A stretch of 64,000 nt of DNA from Cephalotus follicularis. Lineage: Eukaryota; Streptophyta; Magnoliopsida; Oxalidales; Cephalotaceae. This document shows positions 33,963-46,340 of the stretch, piece after piece. Location: positions 198,928 to 262,927 of the forward strand of contig BDDD01001380.1 of NCBI GenBank assembly GCA_001972305.1, written 5' to 3'. Under the pieces are notes generated by a model that worked only from the letters and a program-made list of their open reading frames with translations, searched no databases and was not told where the DNA came from. Made by a program: the position numbers and the translations under genes. Position 1 is the stretch's first letter; the number at the start of each line of letters is the position of its first letter.

Positions 33963-35143
33963 GGGCCTGTTTTGCCTTGTGAACATGTGTATGCATCGTG
34001 TATTGTGATGAGCTGCTTTGTAAAGCTTTATGAACTGTTTTGAGCATTGTGATTATTGAGTTTGAACTGTTATATCACCTTTCTGGAAGTGCATTGTAGT
34101 TTAATGTAAAGCATTACTTTACACGAAAATGTATGTTTTGAGAAAATATATTTTAGAACCGTGAAAATGACTTCCAAAAACACCGTGAACCGAGTTTTAT
34201 GATATTGAGAACCGAGAACCGTGACATCGTGAAAATGAGTTTGTTTTCAGGTATTTTGCTTTATAAATTACTTGGAAAATTGTTTTGAGCATCGAGATGA
34301 TTGTGATTGTGATTGAGCTTGACTGTGATTGCTGATTGTGATTTTGATTGTGGCCGTACTAGTTGCGTGGCGGAGATGCCAGCGATGACTAGTGATCGGG
34401 TCGACTCAGGGGGCAGGAGTTGGCTGGGTGACTCACTGCATTGTGACCTGCTTTGTGCCGTTCGGAGTCGGGGTCGATGACGGGATGTACGACATTGGGA
34501 CCAGGAGTTGGTGACGCTCTTCTTACCCATCGTGAACCGCGTTTTGTGTAGTCCTTTGGACTTGTTTGAGACCGTGAATTATGACATTGTGCATTGTGAT
34601 ACCGTGACATCGTGGTTTGGCATATGCATGTCTATATATATACATATGCATCGAGATATAGTATGTACTGCATCTGTTGCATTCATACTTTGGTTTTGTT
34701 GATCTTATGTTGCTTTTATGACTTTCGCCGAGTGAGGACAAAGGCTAACCCCCTACTGTTGCAGATTGATGCTGCGTTTTGGATATCGCCGGGCATGGCT
34801 GTATCAGGCAGTGAAGTGATGGAGTTATATGCTTTAAGTGTTTTGTAAAGCAGTGTGTAAACATGTTGTACTTTGGTTTAGGTACTAATGTTTAACGTGG
34901 TTGTTGTATCGACTTTTGGATCACGCTCCGTTTGCGGGCTTTTTAACTATGTTTTGCTGTGGATGTTGTGGGAATCATGTGGTATGGGACACATGGTTCC
35001 TTTTGCTTTCAGCTTATATATAAATTCTTCCGCAAGTTTGATGTTTAAACAGAAGTTTTAAGTTTTATCGTTCTTTGTATAAGCTGGATGTTTGTTCAAT
35101 TGCCATGTTGTATGTTGTTATTGCAAGCGGGGTGTGACAGCAG

Positions 35144-35155
35144 TGGTATCAGAGC
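35144..35155 (+). other. Primer-binding site (tRNA-iMet), gypsy III
   Basis: TGGTATCAGAGC, a perfect 12-base match to the complement of the plant initiator tRNA-Met 3' end, 4 bp after the LTR. Confidence 0.95.
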
Positions 35156-35247
35156 ATATATCCATTTATATGCTTAGCTTGGATACTATCCTTGGCAATT
35201 AACATGTTTCCTCAAGATGACTAATGACATCTTTCTTATAGGAACCT

Positions 35248-36283
35248 ATGGACGGACGGAGAAGGCACGAAAGGCGTAGGGCCGTGAATGAGGCTGTTCC
35301 CGAGGATGTGAATGTTGGAGGAAATCGTGATGTTCCACAGGGGGCGGCACCCAATGTGAGAGATCCGATGGACCGCATCGCTGACTATATCCAGCAGCAG
35401 ATAGATGCTAATCAGCAACAAATGGCCACTAATGCAGCGAATATGGAGGAGATGCGGAGGTTGTATGTTCAAGCTCAGCCTCAGCCGATGGCTCCAGCTC
35501 AGGGTGTGCATGATGATGGTAACCGGTTTGGCAGAAACCTGGAGAGGTTCATGAGACAGAATCCACCCAGTTTCAGGGGAGAGTTGGATGGTACCGCCGC
35601 TGAAAGGTGGCTACAGGACCTTAAGAAGATCTTCGAGGTGATGGAGTATACCGACAGGCAGAAACTGAGGTTTGTTGTGTACCGTTTATGGGGAGAGGCC
35701 ACTCACTGGTGGGAGATGATCAGTGCTAAATGGGAGGATACTGGAGTTGTAGGCACCTGGGAGGGGTTCCAGGAGGAGTTTCTGGCAGCGTATATGCCAC
35801 GCATTGAGCGTGAGAGGAGAGAGACGGAATTCTTGGAGCTACGTCAGGGGGAGATGACTGTGGCCGAGTACCAAGCCAGGTTTGTTGAGCTTGCCAGACA
35901 TTCAACCTATTTGGTGGCAGATGAGGAAAAGAAGGTTCGGAGGTTCCTGAGGGGCTTGCGACCGGATCTTCGGTCTCGGATCAGGGTGATGGAGCTTGGT
36001 ACCTTTGTGGAGGTTACCCAGAAAGCAAGGCTGTTAGAGAGTGTGTTGAATGAAGAGGGCTGAGAGGGCCCGGGCACAGCAAAGCAGGCAGACACAGAAT
36101 CAGTCTAGACCAGCATCATCAAAGTGGCAGGGCAGCGGTTCCCCAACAAAGTCCCCGAGGAACAGGTCTTAGCAGACAGCTTCACAGGGTGCTCCTAGTC
36201 AGGGAAGTGATGCAAGGACTGGAGTTTGCTTTCACTGTGGTCGTGCAGGTCACAAGCATAAAGACTGTTGGGCAAAGAAAGGG
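35248..36283 (+). pseudogene. gag: Gypsy III gag with zinc knuckles
   Basis: Starts at ATG 35248, 92 bp after the primer site. A 271-codon open frame has a Gln-rich N-terminal stretch (residues 49-60) and the retrotransposon gag core (PPSFRGELDGTAAERWLQ at about 109-126; EATHWWEMI at about 151-159). The TGA at 36061 follows a one-base loss near 36055. The other frame continues with a Gln/Ser-rich linker, a TAG at 36170, and [14 protein letters not shown], a proper CCHC knuckle. A second knuckle (in the next entry) has its last Cys changed to Tyr. Gag forms the particle and binds RNA. Confidence 0.9.
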
Positions 36284-39277
36284 TTGTGTTTAAGGTGTGG
36301 CACAGCGGGGCATTCTGTGAGGGATTACCCAAGAGGAACGGAGACAGTACCCACTGGTCCAGCTAATGGTAGTGCTTCTGCAGTAGGACCGTCACAGCGA
36401 AGATATACAAGCAAAGGCATAGTGAAAGGTAGAGTTTTCGTTCTCACTCAGACAGAGGTTCCAGAGTCTACTTCTGTTGTGGGAGGTACTGTGTATACTT
36501 ATGGTTTATCTGCTAGAGCTTTGATGGATTCAGAAGCGTCACATTATTTCATTGCTTCCTGTTTTGCATCATGTTTGGATGTGTCTTCTGTTTGCATGCC
36601 TTTTGTTCTTGATGTGAGCACACCTTCAGGAGGTTCTTTGTGTGCAGACTCGGTGTACCGAGGTTGTGAGCTTTCTGTTGCAGGTGTTTTGTTGTGTGCA
36701 GACTTGATCGTGCTACCCCTTTATGACTTTGATGTTATCTTGGGTATAGACTGGTTGTCAACCTACCATGCACAGCTGGACTGTTACAACAAGGTGGTGG
36801 ATCTTTGCTTGCCTGATGGGACTACTTTTCAGTTCCAGGGAGACAGAGGCTTCTCGATGCCGATTATATCTTTTATTCGTGCATCAAGGTATCTGGAAAA
36901 AGGGTGTGAAGGGTTCCTTGCGCATGTGGTTAACAAAAGGAAGGAGAAGGACAAAAGTCTAGAGGAGGTTCCTGTTGTAAGTGAGTTTCCAGATGTGTTC
37001 CCTCAAGATCTAGTGTCCTTACCACAGAAGAGGAGTATGGAGTTTGTAATCGATCTGGTACCGGGTACGACTCCTATTTCTAAGGTGCCTTACCGTATGG
37101 CTCCTGCGGAGTTACAAGAGTTGAAGTTGCAGTTGCAAGACTTGATCGATAAAGGTTTTGTGCGACCCAGTGTTTCTCCGTGGGGTGCGCCAGTGCTTTT
37201 TGTGAAGAAGAAGGATGGGTCAATGAGGCTTTGCATCGACTACAGGATGTTGAATAAGGTCACTATCAAGAACAAATATCCTCTTCCCCATATCGAGGAT
37301 TTCTTTGAACAGCTGCAAGGGTCGAGAGTGTTTTCCAAACTCGATCTGAAGTCGGGTTATCACCAGCTGAGGATGAAGGAAGGAGATGTAGAGAAGACTG
37401 CTTTCCGAACGAGGTATGGTCACTATGAGTTCTTGGTAATGCCTTTTGGTGTCACCAACGCACCAACAACGTTCATGTCCCTGATGAACGACGTGTTCCG
37501 ACCGTATCTGGATCAGTTTGCGGTGGTGTTTATAGATGACATACTGGTGTTCTCAAGGAGTGAGGAAGAGCACGTCTATCATCTGAGGTTAGTTTTACAG
37601 ACTCTCCGAGAGCATAAGTTGTATGCTAAGTTTGGCAAGTGTGAGTTATGGCTAGACCATGTGATCTTCCTGGGTCACATCATCTCTGGAGAGGGTTTGG
37701 CGGTGGATCCGTCAAAGACCGAGGTGGTGCAAGATTGGCCGCGTCCGAAAAACGTGACGGAGGTACGTAGTTTCCTTGGCCTGGCGGGATACTACCGGAG
37801 GTTCATCCAGAACTTCTCGAGGATAGCAGTACCTTTGACAAGGCTGACTCAGAAGAAGACCTTGTTTGTTTGGGATAATGATTGTGAAACCAATTTCTGT
37901 GATCTGAAGGATCGACTGATCTCCGCTCCTGTTCTGGCATTACCCGAGGGTAATGAGGGCTTTACAGTGTACAGTGACGCTTCGGGCAAGGGCCTGGGTT
38001 GCGTGTTGATGCAACGAGACAGGGTGATCGCTTATGCTTCGCGGAAGCTGAAGCCGTATGAGGAGAACTATCCGACTCATGATCTCAAGCTAGCAGCTAT
38101 CATTTTTGCTCTTCAGAAATGGAGGCATTACCTGTATGGAGCACAGTTTGAGATCTTTACCGATCATAAGAGCCTGAAGTATTTGTTCAGTCAGGATTAT
38201 TTGAATATGAGGCAGCGTCGTTGGGTTGAGTTCTTTAATGACTACGACTGCAGTATTCAGTACCATCCAGGGAAGGCGAACGTTGTCGCGGATGCCCTAA
38301 TCCGTAAGGCCATGGTTGCCAATGCCATGGTGTCCCAGTGGAAGTTGTTGGAGGACTTCCAGAAATGGTCACCTTTTTGCAGAGCACCGGGGGTTCTTGT
38401 TGCAAGTGTTCGTGCACAGCCAGCGCTTCTGGACCACATAAAGGATGCACAACTGCGTGATCCTGAGTTGCTTGAGATTCAAGAGAATCTGGGTCCAGAG
38501 TCTGAGTTTCAGTTGCATGCTGATGGTGTTCTGAGGTTTAAGAGACGAGTGTACGTTCCTGGTGATGCTTGGATAAGGAGTGAGTTGTTGAACGCAGTAC
38601 ATAAGTCTCAGTACAGTATACATCCTGGTAGCACTAAGATGTACCAAGATCTGAAAAGGAACTACTGGTGGTCCGGCATGAAGACGGAGATCGCGGACTA
38701 TGTCGCGAAGTGTTATACTTGCCAGATAGTTAAGGCCGACCATCAGAGGCCAGCAGGGTTGTTACAGCCCCTACCAATTCCAGAGTGGAAGTGGGAGCAT
38801 GTGACGATGGATTTTGTTTCGGGTTTTCCTTTGACTCGAAACCACCACAATGCAGTGTGGGTTATTGTGGATCGACTTACGAAGTCTGCTCACTTTTTGC
38901 CTACTCATATTTCTGACTCTGCGAGCAAGTTGGCTCGGTTGTATATGAAGGAGATAGTGAGACTGCACGGTGTTCCTGTGAGTATCGTCTGTGACAGAGA
39001 CTCGATCTTCACTTCCAACTTTTGGAAGAGGTTTCAGACAGCGTTCGGGACGAAGCTGAACTTGAGCACAACTTTCCACCCACAGACGGATGGCCAGTCA
39101 GAGCGTACTATCCAGACCCTAGAGTATATGCTCCGAGCTTGTGTTGTTGATTTTGCTGGTACTTGGAAGGACCATATTCCTTTGATAGAGTTTTCTTATC
39201 ATAACAGCTATCATTCCAGTATTGGCATGGCACCGTTTGAGGCTCTGTATGGGAGGAAGTGTAGGTCCCCTGTGTGA
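36284..39277 (+). CDS. pol: Gypsy III pol, 997-codon open part
   Basis: Long intact frame whose ATG is internal. The true frame is open back to 36173 and joins gag. Order: second zinc knuckle ([14 protein letters not shown], last Cys lost), protease ([10 protein letters not shown] at residues 80-89, where the catalytic D[ST]G has become DSE), reverse transcriptase (FIDDILVFS near residue 417), RNase H ([10 protein letters not shown] near 565 and TDHKSLKY near 626), and integrase with its H-x-H and C-x2-C zinc region (CYTCQ near 810) and DDE-type core. It ends at TGA 39275 where the family has a Cys or Tyr codon. The Gly-to-Glu change should disable the protease. Confidence 0.94.
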   Translation: MCLRCGTAGHSVRDYPRGTETVPTGPANGSASAVGPSQRRYTSKGIVKGRVFVLTQTEVPESTSVVGGTVYTYGLSARALMDSEASHYFIASCFASCLDVSSVCMPFVLDVSTPSGGSLCADSVYRGCELSVAGVLLCADLIVLPLYDFDVILGIDWLSTYHAQLDCYNKVVDLCLPDGTTFQFQGDRGFSMPIISFIRASRYLEKGCEGFLAHVVNKRKEKDKSLEEVPVVSEFPDVFPQDLVSLPQKRSMEFVIDLVPGTTPISKVPYRMAPAELQELKLQLQDLIDKGFVRPSVSPWGAPVLFVKKKDGSMRLCIDYRMLNKVTIKNKYPLPHIEDFFEQLQGSRVFSKLDLKSGYHQLRMKEGDVEKTAFRTRYGHYEFLVMPFGVTNAPTTFMSLMNDVFRPYLDQFAVVFIDDILVFSRSEEEHVYHLRLVLQTLREHKLYAKFGKCELWLDHVIFLGHIISGEGLAVDPSKTEVVQDWPRPKNVTEVRSFLGLAGYYRRFIQNFSRIAVPLTRLTQKKTLFVWDNDCETNFCDLKDRLISAPVLALPEGNEGFTVYSDASGKGLGCVLMQRDRVIAYASRKLKPYEENYPTHDLKLAAIIFALQKWRHYLYGAQFEIFTDHKSLKYLFSQDYLNMRQRRWVEFFNDYDCSIQYHPGKANVVADALIRKAMVANAMVSQWKLLEDFQKWSPFCRAPGVLVASVRAQPALLDHIKDAQLRDPELLEIQENLGPESEFQLHADGVLRFKRRVYVPGDAWIRSELLNAVHKSQYSIHPGSTKMYQDLKRNYWWSGMKTEIADYVAKCYTCQIVKADHQRPAGLLQPLPIPEWKWEHVTMDFVSGFPLTRNHHNAVWVIVDRLTKSAHFLPTHISDSASKLARLYMKEIVRLHGVPVSIVCDRDSIFTSNFWKRFQTAFGTKLNLSTTFHPQTDGQSERTIQTLEYMLRACVVDFAGTWKDHIPLIEFSYHNSYHSSIGMAPFEALYGRKCRSPV

Positions 39278-39847
39278 TGGGACGAGGTTGGCGAGCGACC
39301 TTTGTTGGGCTCAGAGCTGGTGAAGGAGACTTCTGAGAAAGTCAAGTTCATAAAGGAGAAACTGCTTACTGCTCAGAGCCGGCAGAAGAGCAATGTTGAC
39401 AGTGTCAAGAGAAGACCTTTAACCTTCGACGTCGGTGATCATGTGTTTTTGAAGGTTTCACCGTGGAAAGGCGTTAAGAGGTTTGGGAAAAAGGGCAAGT
39501 TAGCTCCAAGCTACATAGGTCCCTTTGAGGTTCTGGAGAGAGTTGGGGAGGTGTCTTACCAGCTTGCTTTACCTCATGCATTGTCAGGTGTGCATGATGT
39601 CTTTCATGTATCCATGTTGAGGGGATATATCCGAGATCCTTCGCATGTTCTGGATTTTGCTTCAGATCCGGTGCGAAATGACCTATCTTGCGAGGAGTTA
39701 CCTGTGCGGATCCTGGATTGGAAGACGCAGGTGCTGAGGAACCGAACCATTCCTATGGTGAAGGTTCAGTGGCAGTTTCACCGTCCTGAAGAAGCAACTT
39801 GGGAACGTGAAGAGGAGATGAGGGAGCGTTACTCTCACTTGTTCTAG
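39278..39847 (+). pseudogene. pol: Gypsy III integrase C-terminus and chromodomain-type tail
   Basis: In the same frame as the 997-codon part and separated only by the TGA at 39275. It includes the GPFEVLERVGEVSY region of the integrase C-terminal domain and the MVKVQWQFHRPEEATWE tail, in chromoviruses a chromodomain that can target insertion to marked chromatin. Ends at TAG 39845. Confidence 0.9.
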
Positions 39848-39879
39848 TACCGCCTTTATTTCGGGGACAAAATTCTTTG

Positions 39880-39892
39880 AAGGAGGGGTGGA
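39880..39892 (+). other. Polypurine tract, gypsy III
   Basis: AAGGAGGGGTGGA directly precedes the 3' LTR. Confidence 0.9.
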
Positions 39893-40030
39893 TGTAACGC
39901 CCGGGGTTTTCATTAAAGTGTAATGTTGCTTTTCCAATGTAATTTTACACCTTGTGTTAATGAGAACCGTGTTTTCCATCTTTTCTGTGCTGAAAAGTTA
40001 CAAGAAAGTGTGTTGGTGTGTTTTCTGTGC

Positions 40031-40195
40031 AGGGGGCAGCCGACTGCCTCAGGGAAGCAGCTGACTGGATCCCTTGCTGAGGCGCAACAGCCAGCTGCTA
40101 TGAGGAAGCAGCCGGCTGGTGTGGGTGTCGGCAGAAACAGCCGACTGCCAAGTGATGGCAGCCGACTGCCAAGTCATGGCAGCCGACTGCCAGGC
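40031..40195. repeat. GTCGAC-motif array I, gypsy III 3' LTR
   Basis: About eight CAGCCGACTGCC-type cores; one unit more than in the 5' LTR, so arrays change length by slippage or recombination. Confidence 0.82.
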
Positions 40196-40722
40196 GCCAG
40201 ACAGCACACGTGCTGTCAGGCTTGAAGTGACAAAAATGGGGTGTTGTCTTTATATGGTAGAGGACAGAGAGGGGGGCCGGGTTTCTCCATAAAAACGCAA
40301 ACTTTCCTCCTCAATCTCCATCTTTCTCAGAGAGTTTAAGTGTGTTTGAATGTAGAGTTGAGGGAGTGAAAGTGTGTGTGTGTTGTGGATCTAAGGAGCT
40401 TTGTGTTGAACCGAGGACTTGGAGGCTTGGGCAGTGGAGGAACCGGACCAGTGGAGGTTGATGAACGAGTTGAGGAGTGCAAAAGCCTCGGATTTGGACT
40501 TAAAGAGGTGGATTGTAGCTCCTAACTTGGAGTTCTAAGGTAGGGGGAAAGTCATTTTTGCACTTAATTTCAACTGTTAATGTTTTCCATGAAACGAAAT
40601 GCATGTTTGTGTTATATTGTGAGCCTGGAATGTGTTGTTGCATAAATGTGTTGTTTTGGGTTGAGTTGGGTGTGTGTTGTGGCTTGTATAGCTGCTGTTT
40701 TTCTACATCTTCCCCAGAATCC

Positions 40723-41035
40723 AGCCGACTGCCCGCATTGGACAGTCGACTGCTTAATGGGTCCAGCCGACTGTTCTTGGGAGGCCAGTCGACTACCCAT
40801 GTGTGTCTCTGGGAAGTGCCTGCAGAGGTTGTGTAGTCGACTGCTGTAGGTCAGCAGCCGACTGTTGGGTGGGGACAACCGACTGTCCTGAGGGACAGCC
40901 GACTGTCGAGTGTGAGCAGCCGACTGTCGAGAGAAACAGCCGACTGTCCAGTGTGTGTAGCCGACTGCCTGGGTTGGGCGACCGACGATTTCGAGGGGAA
41001 CAACCGACTGCCAGTGAGAGGCAGTCGACTGTTAG
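40723..41035. repeat. GTCGAC-motif array II, gypsy III 3' LTR
   Basis: About fourteen cores (AGTCGACTG, AGCCGACTG, AACCGACTG). Expanded relative to the 5' LTR around 40915-40960. Confidence 0.85.
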
Positions 41036-42193
41036 GGCCTGTTTTGCCTTGTGAACATGTGTATGGATCGTGTATTGTGATGAGCTGCTTTGTAAAGCTT
41101 TATGAACTGTTTTGAGCATTGTGATTATTGAGATTGAACTATTATATCACCTTTCTGGAAGTGCATTGCAGTTTAATGTAAATCATTACTTTACACGAAA
41201 ATGTATGTTTTGAGAAAATATATTTTCGAACCGTGAAAATGACTTCCAAAAACATCGTGAACCGAGTTTTATGATATTGAGAACCGAGAACCGTGACATC
41301 GTGAAAATGAGTTTGTTTTCAGGTATTTTGTTTTATAAATTACTTGGAAAACTGTTTTGAGCATCGAGATGATTGTGATTGTGATTGAGCTTGACTGTTA
41401 TTGCTGATTGTGATTTTGATTGTGGCCGTACTAGTTGCGTGGCGGAGATGCCAGCGATGACTAGTGGTTGAGTCGACTCAGGGGCCAGGAGTTGGCTGGG
41501 TGACTCACTGCATTGTGACCTGATTCGTGCCGTCTGGAGTCAGGGCCGATGACGGGATGTACAACGTTGGGGCCAGGAGTTGGCGACGCTCTTCGTACCC
41601 ATTGTGAACCGTGTTTTGTGTAGTCCTTTGGACTTGTTTGAGACCGTGAATTGTGACATTGTGCATTGTGATTCCGTGACATCGTGGTTTGGCATATGCA
41701 TGTCTATATATATACATATGCATCAAGATATAGTATGTATTGCATCTGTTGCATTCTGTTGCTTTTATGACTTTGGCCGAGTAAGAACAAAGGCTAACCC
41801 CCTACTGTTGCAGATTGATGCTGCGTTTTGGATATCGCCGGGCATGGCTGTATCAGGCAGTGGAGTGATGGAGTTTTATGCTTTAAGTGTTTTGTAAAGC
41901 AGTGTGTAAACATGTTGTACTTTGGTTTATGTACTAATGTTTAACGTGGTTGTTGTATCGACTTTTGGATCACGATCCGTTTGCGGGCTTTTTAGCTATG
42001 TTTTGCTGTGGATGTTGTGGGAATCATGTGGTATGGGACGCATGGTTCCGTTTGCTTTCAGCTTATATATAAATGATTACACAAGTTTGATGTTTAAACA
42101 GAAGTTTTAAGTTTTATCGTTCTCTGTATAAGCTGGATGTTTGTTAAATTGCCATGTTGTATGTTGTTATTGCAAGAAGGGTGTGACAGAAAC

Positions 42194-42763
42194 CAGACCA
42201 CCACAGGAGATAGAAATACTCCTCTACCCTATTATGCTTAGAGTGATATGGTTTGCATTATTGTACAGAGAAGTTACGGTGAATGATATGTGTTTATAAT
42301 GGTTGTTATGGACTGTGATTATGTCATGCACACATCTTCTTTATTTATATGGTACATTCCCCTGCATATGCATCTCTACATGTAGTAGCCTACAGTACTA
42401 TGGGTTGCTGACCCATTCTTTGAATGGGACAGGTTCAGGTCTAGGAATAGGTTCTAGTATAAGTGGAGCACCTCAGCAACCCAAAGGATAAAGGACAGTG
42501 CAAGCAGTCCTCAGCAGCGCGGTTCTACGGACCAATACAACAAGTAAGGATTATGTAATAATTAATTTGACCTGACGGCTTGTGGTAGAGCTTTTATGGG
42601 AAATGCGTATATTTGGGTCTATCCATATAATGTTTATTTAACGGTTAATTCCTTATATGGAAATTTTGAATTAAAGTTTTTAAATTATGGTGATTGAAAT
42701 GATGGAATAATGCTCATATATGTACGGTGCTGTCGGGCCCATCCCACGATTCGGGGCATGACA
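42194..42763 (+). repeat. Gypsy II 3' LTR, second part
   Basis: Resumes after the GAAAC duplication and ends CGATTCGGGGCATGACA. Includes a CCTGACGGCTTGTGGTAGAG block also found (as CCTGCCGGCTTGTGGAAGTG, inverted) in other LTRs here. Together with 31324-32875 the LTR is about 2.1 kb. Confidence 0.82.
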
Positions 42764-44346
42764 TAGTAGCACCAAGTGCTAAACAGGACTGCGAAAGGTA
42801 CTAAGGTACCCCACGTGATTGTAGGACAATATGATACCATCGTATCATCTATAAACAGGATCATACACACCTCGAACCCCAAGGAAGACCCCAAGGCTCA
42901 ACACGTGACAGATCCGTCCATACAATCCATCACATACGTAGCATCATACACCAAAAAATGCGACAAATTTATAACTTTAATACATCATATGCATGCGGAA
43001 GAACTCATTTAATATTTAAATAAACGAACCCAACCATAACCATAACATCTACACATATATATACATCCTAAGCGCTGCCACAAGCCGGCAGGTCAATAGC
43101 TGAAATACAAAATGTGACTTAAAGATCAAGCCTTTTTATACAAGGTAGGTAACAATTCTGAGCCGCTGATGAAGATCTGCTTGAAAAGTCCGATCAGTCT
43201 CGATCTGCCTCACGTTGATGCATCACCTGCACCTGACACATTACGAGAATGGGTCAGCAACTCATGGATGTGTAAGCTATACTATATCCAATGGAATGCA
43301 ACATATATAATAGGTATATATGCATGGCATGTTATATGCATCAATGTCAATCACGGACAGCTTCAGTATACCAACCGTCCCTAAGTGGTGGTATACTTGG
43401 CTAGTCCTAATAACAGAGTCACAATCCGTACACCCTATGTCTACAGACAATCCGTCAATCAATTCATAACTATCCATAGGCACAATCAAACCGTAGGGTC
43501 AAGTACTCCTCTGCCACTCCGGCTCGAGATACTACTCCCCACTATCTATACAGTCATACCCATGTGGAGCATAGGATAACAGTGGCCATATGATCCTACC
43601 GTACCGTAATAGTAGTCCCGAAGGTACTAGCCCATAATAGAGATATGTGCGATCTATACCGTAACCGTGCCATATCCATATCGTACCGTATCGCTCTACA
43701 ATGCGGTAATGCCCGTAGGTCACCCAAAAAGGGAGGATTAATATATTCATAATATGTGGCCTACATGTTGGGAACGGCTCGAAAGGGCGCAGCATAAGAA
43801 TTATCAATTAGGACATTAGGGTTTATGACTGATAAATTTTAAATTTCATCTAATTGATCAATCCCCAAGCAATGGGATACCCTAATCTAAGTCCAAATTA
43901 TCCCAATAAATGCCAAGGAACCCTAATTGAGCAAGCAATCAAACCAAAACCCAAAAACCAAGCATGTGGGAAGAATCAAGTTTGGCATAGGGTTGCCATA
44001 AACCCTAAGCAAGTGGGCTGAAAAATTGGCTCACAAGGTCAACACACAAACCCTAGCTAATAAGCCCAAAAACCCAATCCCTAGCTTCCCTAACCCTAAG
44101 GGTATGCTAGGTTCCCACCAAAGAAAAACATGGATGTTTGGTTAGGGTTTGCAAACCCTAACAACAAGCCACTGCCATGAACCACAAGGGAGAAGAAAGA
44201 AGAGATGATTACCAAAGGTGAAGACTCCTTCCTTCAAGATAAGCTCCCTTTACACTTTTATCCCAAAAACACCAGGCATTCCAAGCTCCTCCTTAAGCCA
44301 CGGAAAAGAGGATGAAAAGATGAAGGCCAAGTGTTTAACCTATACA
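42764..44346 (-). mobile_element. LTR-X, distal part (minus-strand LTR-like DNA)
   Basis: Non-coding. The block CACAAGCCGGCAGGTCAATA (near 43079) and its surroundings match 54840-54870 in solo LTR S3 at about the same distance from the left edge. CCGAAGGTACTAGCCC also corresponds to CCGAAGGTTCTAGCCC in S3. It is therefore a related LTR read on the minus strand, with its 3' end at about 42764-42777. Right part includes scattered CCCTAA words (43980-44160). Confidence 0.55.
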
Positions 44347-44351
44347 AAATC

Positions 44352-44370
44352 TGTGACACCTCGTGTCACA
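44352..44370. repeat. Perfect hairpin at the LTR tip
   Basis: TGTGACAC-CTC-GTGTCACA: 8-bp stem with 3-base loop starting at the first base of the LTR. Confidence 0.85.
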
Positions 44371-44420
44371 TTTTGGAAATGATGCGTACAAAACATGTGT
44401 GATGTGCAAAAGGCGTAAGT

Positions 44421-44421
44421 A

Positions 44422-44470
<49 letters not shown>
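44421..44470. repeat. (ATT)n microsatellite
   Basis: About sixteen ATT units in S2. Confidence 0.95.
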
Positions 44471-44471
<1 letters not shown>

Positions 44472-46035
44472 TTGTTGTTTTAAAAAAAAGGGAGATGCCT
44501 AGCGCCTGCTAGAAGGTGCTAGGCGCCATTTTAAAGAAAACATATTTACAGGCGCATGAAATGCCCGTATGAAGAAGCAAAGGCGCTCAGTGCTAAAGGA
44601 GAAAGAGAGAGAGAGAGAGAGATGCCAGAGAAGAAGCCAGGCGAGGCGCCGGAGGCCAGGAATAGTGGTAGACGGCGTGACCTCCACTGCCAAGTAACCT
44701 TTCCTCTCCTTCTTCCTTTTTCTTCTCTCCTATATTATTCTCTGTTCCGTGCCGAACGCCACTGTCGCTGCTTCCTTGCCATCGTTGTCATCACAGGTGG
44801 AGTCGGTCTTCGTCTAGAAGATCAACTCTACCCATTTTGACGGTAGTTGAGGTGTGAATCGATCAAAATCGACTGAAATCAGTCGGCTAAGTCAACTCCG
44901 TCGAGCTGACTCACTGTAGCATGGGACGCCGTGTTTAACGCCGAGTCTCGGCGAGTCTCAATCACCAATGAGTAGCTTGGAGGCTGTGGATTCCAGTAGT
45001 GGTGAGACCGGAGCAAAGGCGTCTCGGCCGGAGGTCCGGCGAGGCGAGATGCACCGATTTTGACTGAGTCTAGGGCAAAGACTGGTAGAACAGACCTTGT
45101 GGACATCTTTTTGTGAAGCAGCCATAGTTGTTAGAAGACCGGCGAGTTGACTCAGTGAGTCAGACTCACTGTCAGCTGTGACTGGGAGATTCTGTGCCGA
45201 GTCACATCGGCTCTTTGGCTGTAACGCGTAGATCAGCCAATTTGGAGGCTGTTGGTGTCGTGGCCGGAACTTCGGAGGGTTGGCTGGAATCTTGCTGGAG
45301 CTTTGGTGATGCGCAGTGTTTGATGTGCGTATGTAGAATGTAACGCAAGTGTGATATTCCATGAAGAGTTAAAGATTTGATTAATGATAATGGAGCTTCT
45401 TGTCCATGTCGTGGAATTCGATAGCTGAACCAGATTTCAGCATCTGGTGAGACGCGGATCCTGTAGCTGATCCAGAGCATCGAGGGTTTGGTTCGCGGGG
45501 GTTAAGACATTGATACCCGTGAGTGGGACATTCCCTTCTTATCTTTATTTTGAAACTCCTATTTGATATATGTGCCCTTTCGTATTGTGTTATTGATCGG
45601 GATATCGAATCCCACATGTCTTATGTGGAGCATGTTCATTGATTGATTTGTATGTGTTTGTTTCACCTTCCTTTTTGTGTGTCATCGAGATATATGATTT
45701 CATGCTTTGAATTATGATGCTGGGTTCTATGTCATATGTGACATAGACTAATGGTCTAGGGTGAGGTGTACGTTTGACGCTCAACTCTCCTTAGCATGCC
45801 CATTGATCTATGATGGGAACTGCCCCCAAGTTACCATGACCTGGATCTGCAGTATACTATTGTCTATGATGGTATGCTGAGTGTGAGTGCAGTAGAGCTG
45901 CTCCGCCGCTCACTTGACAGACCATATTGCTAGTCTGATGATATCTAGCCTATGTGCCTACAGCCTGTGTGGCTGGTGGGATGATGTTTTGCCTATGTGG
46001 CTATGTGGCTATGATGATATGATGAGATGATATTG

Positions 46036-46340
46036 AGATGTTTATGCACGTATTCCCCTTGAACGAGGGTGGCTCGGACTTGGGTGTGTTGTGTGCACCG
46101 TAGCATGGAGTGCTACATTGTAGGCCTGTAATGGGCTGAACTGTGATATGAGATGAGATGTTTATGCACGTATTCCCCTAGAATGAGGGTGGAGTGTGTG
46201 TGGTGACACGTAACTCCCTCGGACAGGGTATGTAGCGTGCAGCATAGTAGGCCCCTTGGCGGGGGTGGGGTGCGTGTGATGGCACATAGGCCCGTCGTCG
46301 AGGGTGGGGTGCTACATTGTAGGCATGTAATGGGCTGAAC
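46036..46340. repeat. Degenerate internal repeats in S2
   Basis: TTTATGCACGTATTCCCC occurs at about 46041 and 46161; GTGCTACATTGTAGGC and TGTAATGGGCTGAACTG occur at about 46109 and 46308. Several G-rich units with GAGGGTGG lie between. Confidence 0.75.

Larger units (their letters stand above)
32876..35139 (+). repeat. Gypsy III 5' LTR (2264 bp)
   Basis: Carries two GTCGAC-motif arrays on either side of the TATA box, a G-box palindrome, a (GT)n run at 33334-33351 and an AT-rich distal part. Confidence 0.95.
32876..42188 (+). mobile_element. Gypsy III: nearly complete chromovirus, 9.3 kb
   Basis: LTRs 32876-35139 and 39893-42188, both TGTAACGCC...GGTGTGACA, with the exact 5-bp duplication GAAAC (32871-32875 and 42189-42193). 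Has a perfect 12-base tRNA-iMet site, gag with zinc knuckles, pol and a polypurine tract. Only a frameshift (near 36055), a TAG (36170) and a TGA (39275) break the polyprotein. The LTRs differ by about 5% by eye in the first 110 bp, making it one of the younger insertions. Tekay/Del-like by integrase tail and LTR length. Confidence 0.95.
39893..42188 (+). repeat. Gypsy III 3' LTR (2296 bp)
   Basis: Matches 32876-35139. It carries one more array unit in array I (two AAGTGATGGCAGCCGACTGCC-like units) and two more in array II near 40915-40960, and lacks about 25 bp present at 34690-34715 of the 5' LTR. Confidence 0.95.
21084..42763 (+). mobile_element. Gypsy II: 5'-truncated chromovirus, split twice
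   Basis: The element proper occupies 21084-23073, 30113-32875 and 42194-42763. The 5' LTR, gag and the start of the protease are missing at the junction with the Athila I LTR. The copia element splits the integrase and gypsy III splits the 3' LTR. Its coding sequence is close to that of gypsy IV on the other strand. No target duplication can be checked because the left end is lost; the base pairs after 42763 are TAGTA. Confidence 0.85.

Noticed and set aside
43980..44165. Several CCCTAA/TTAGGG words, possible interstitial telomere repeat
   Set aside because: The words are scattered and not in tandem; expected in AT-rich LTR DNA.
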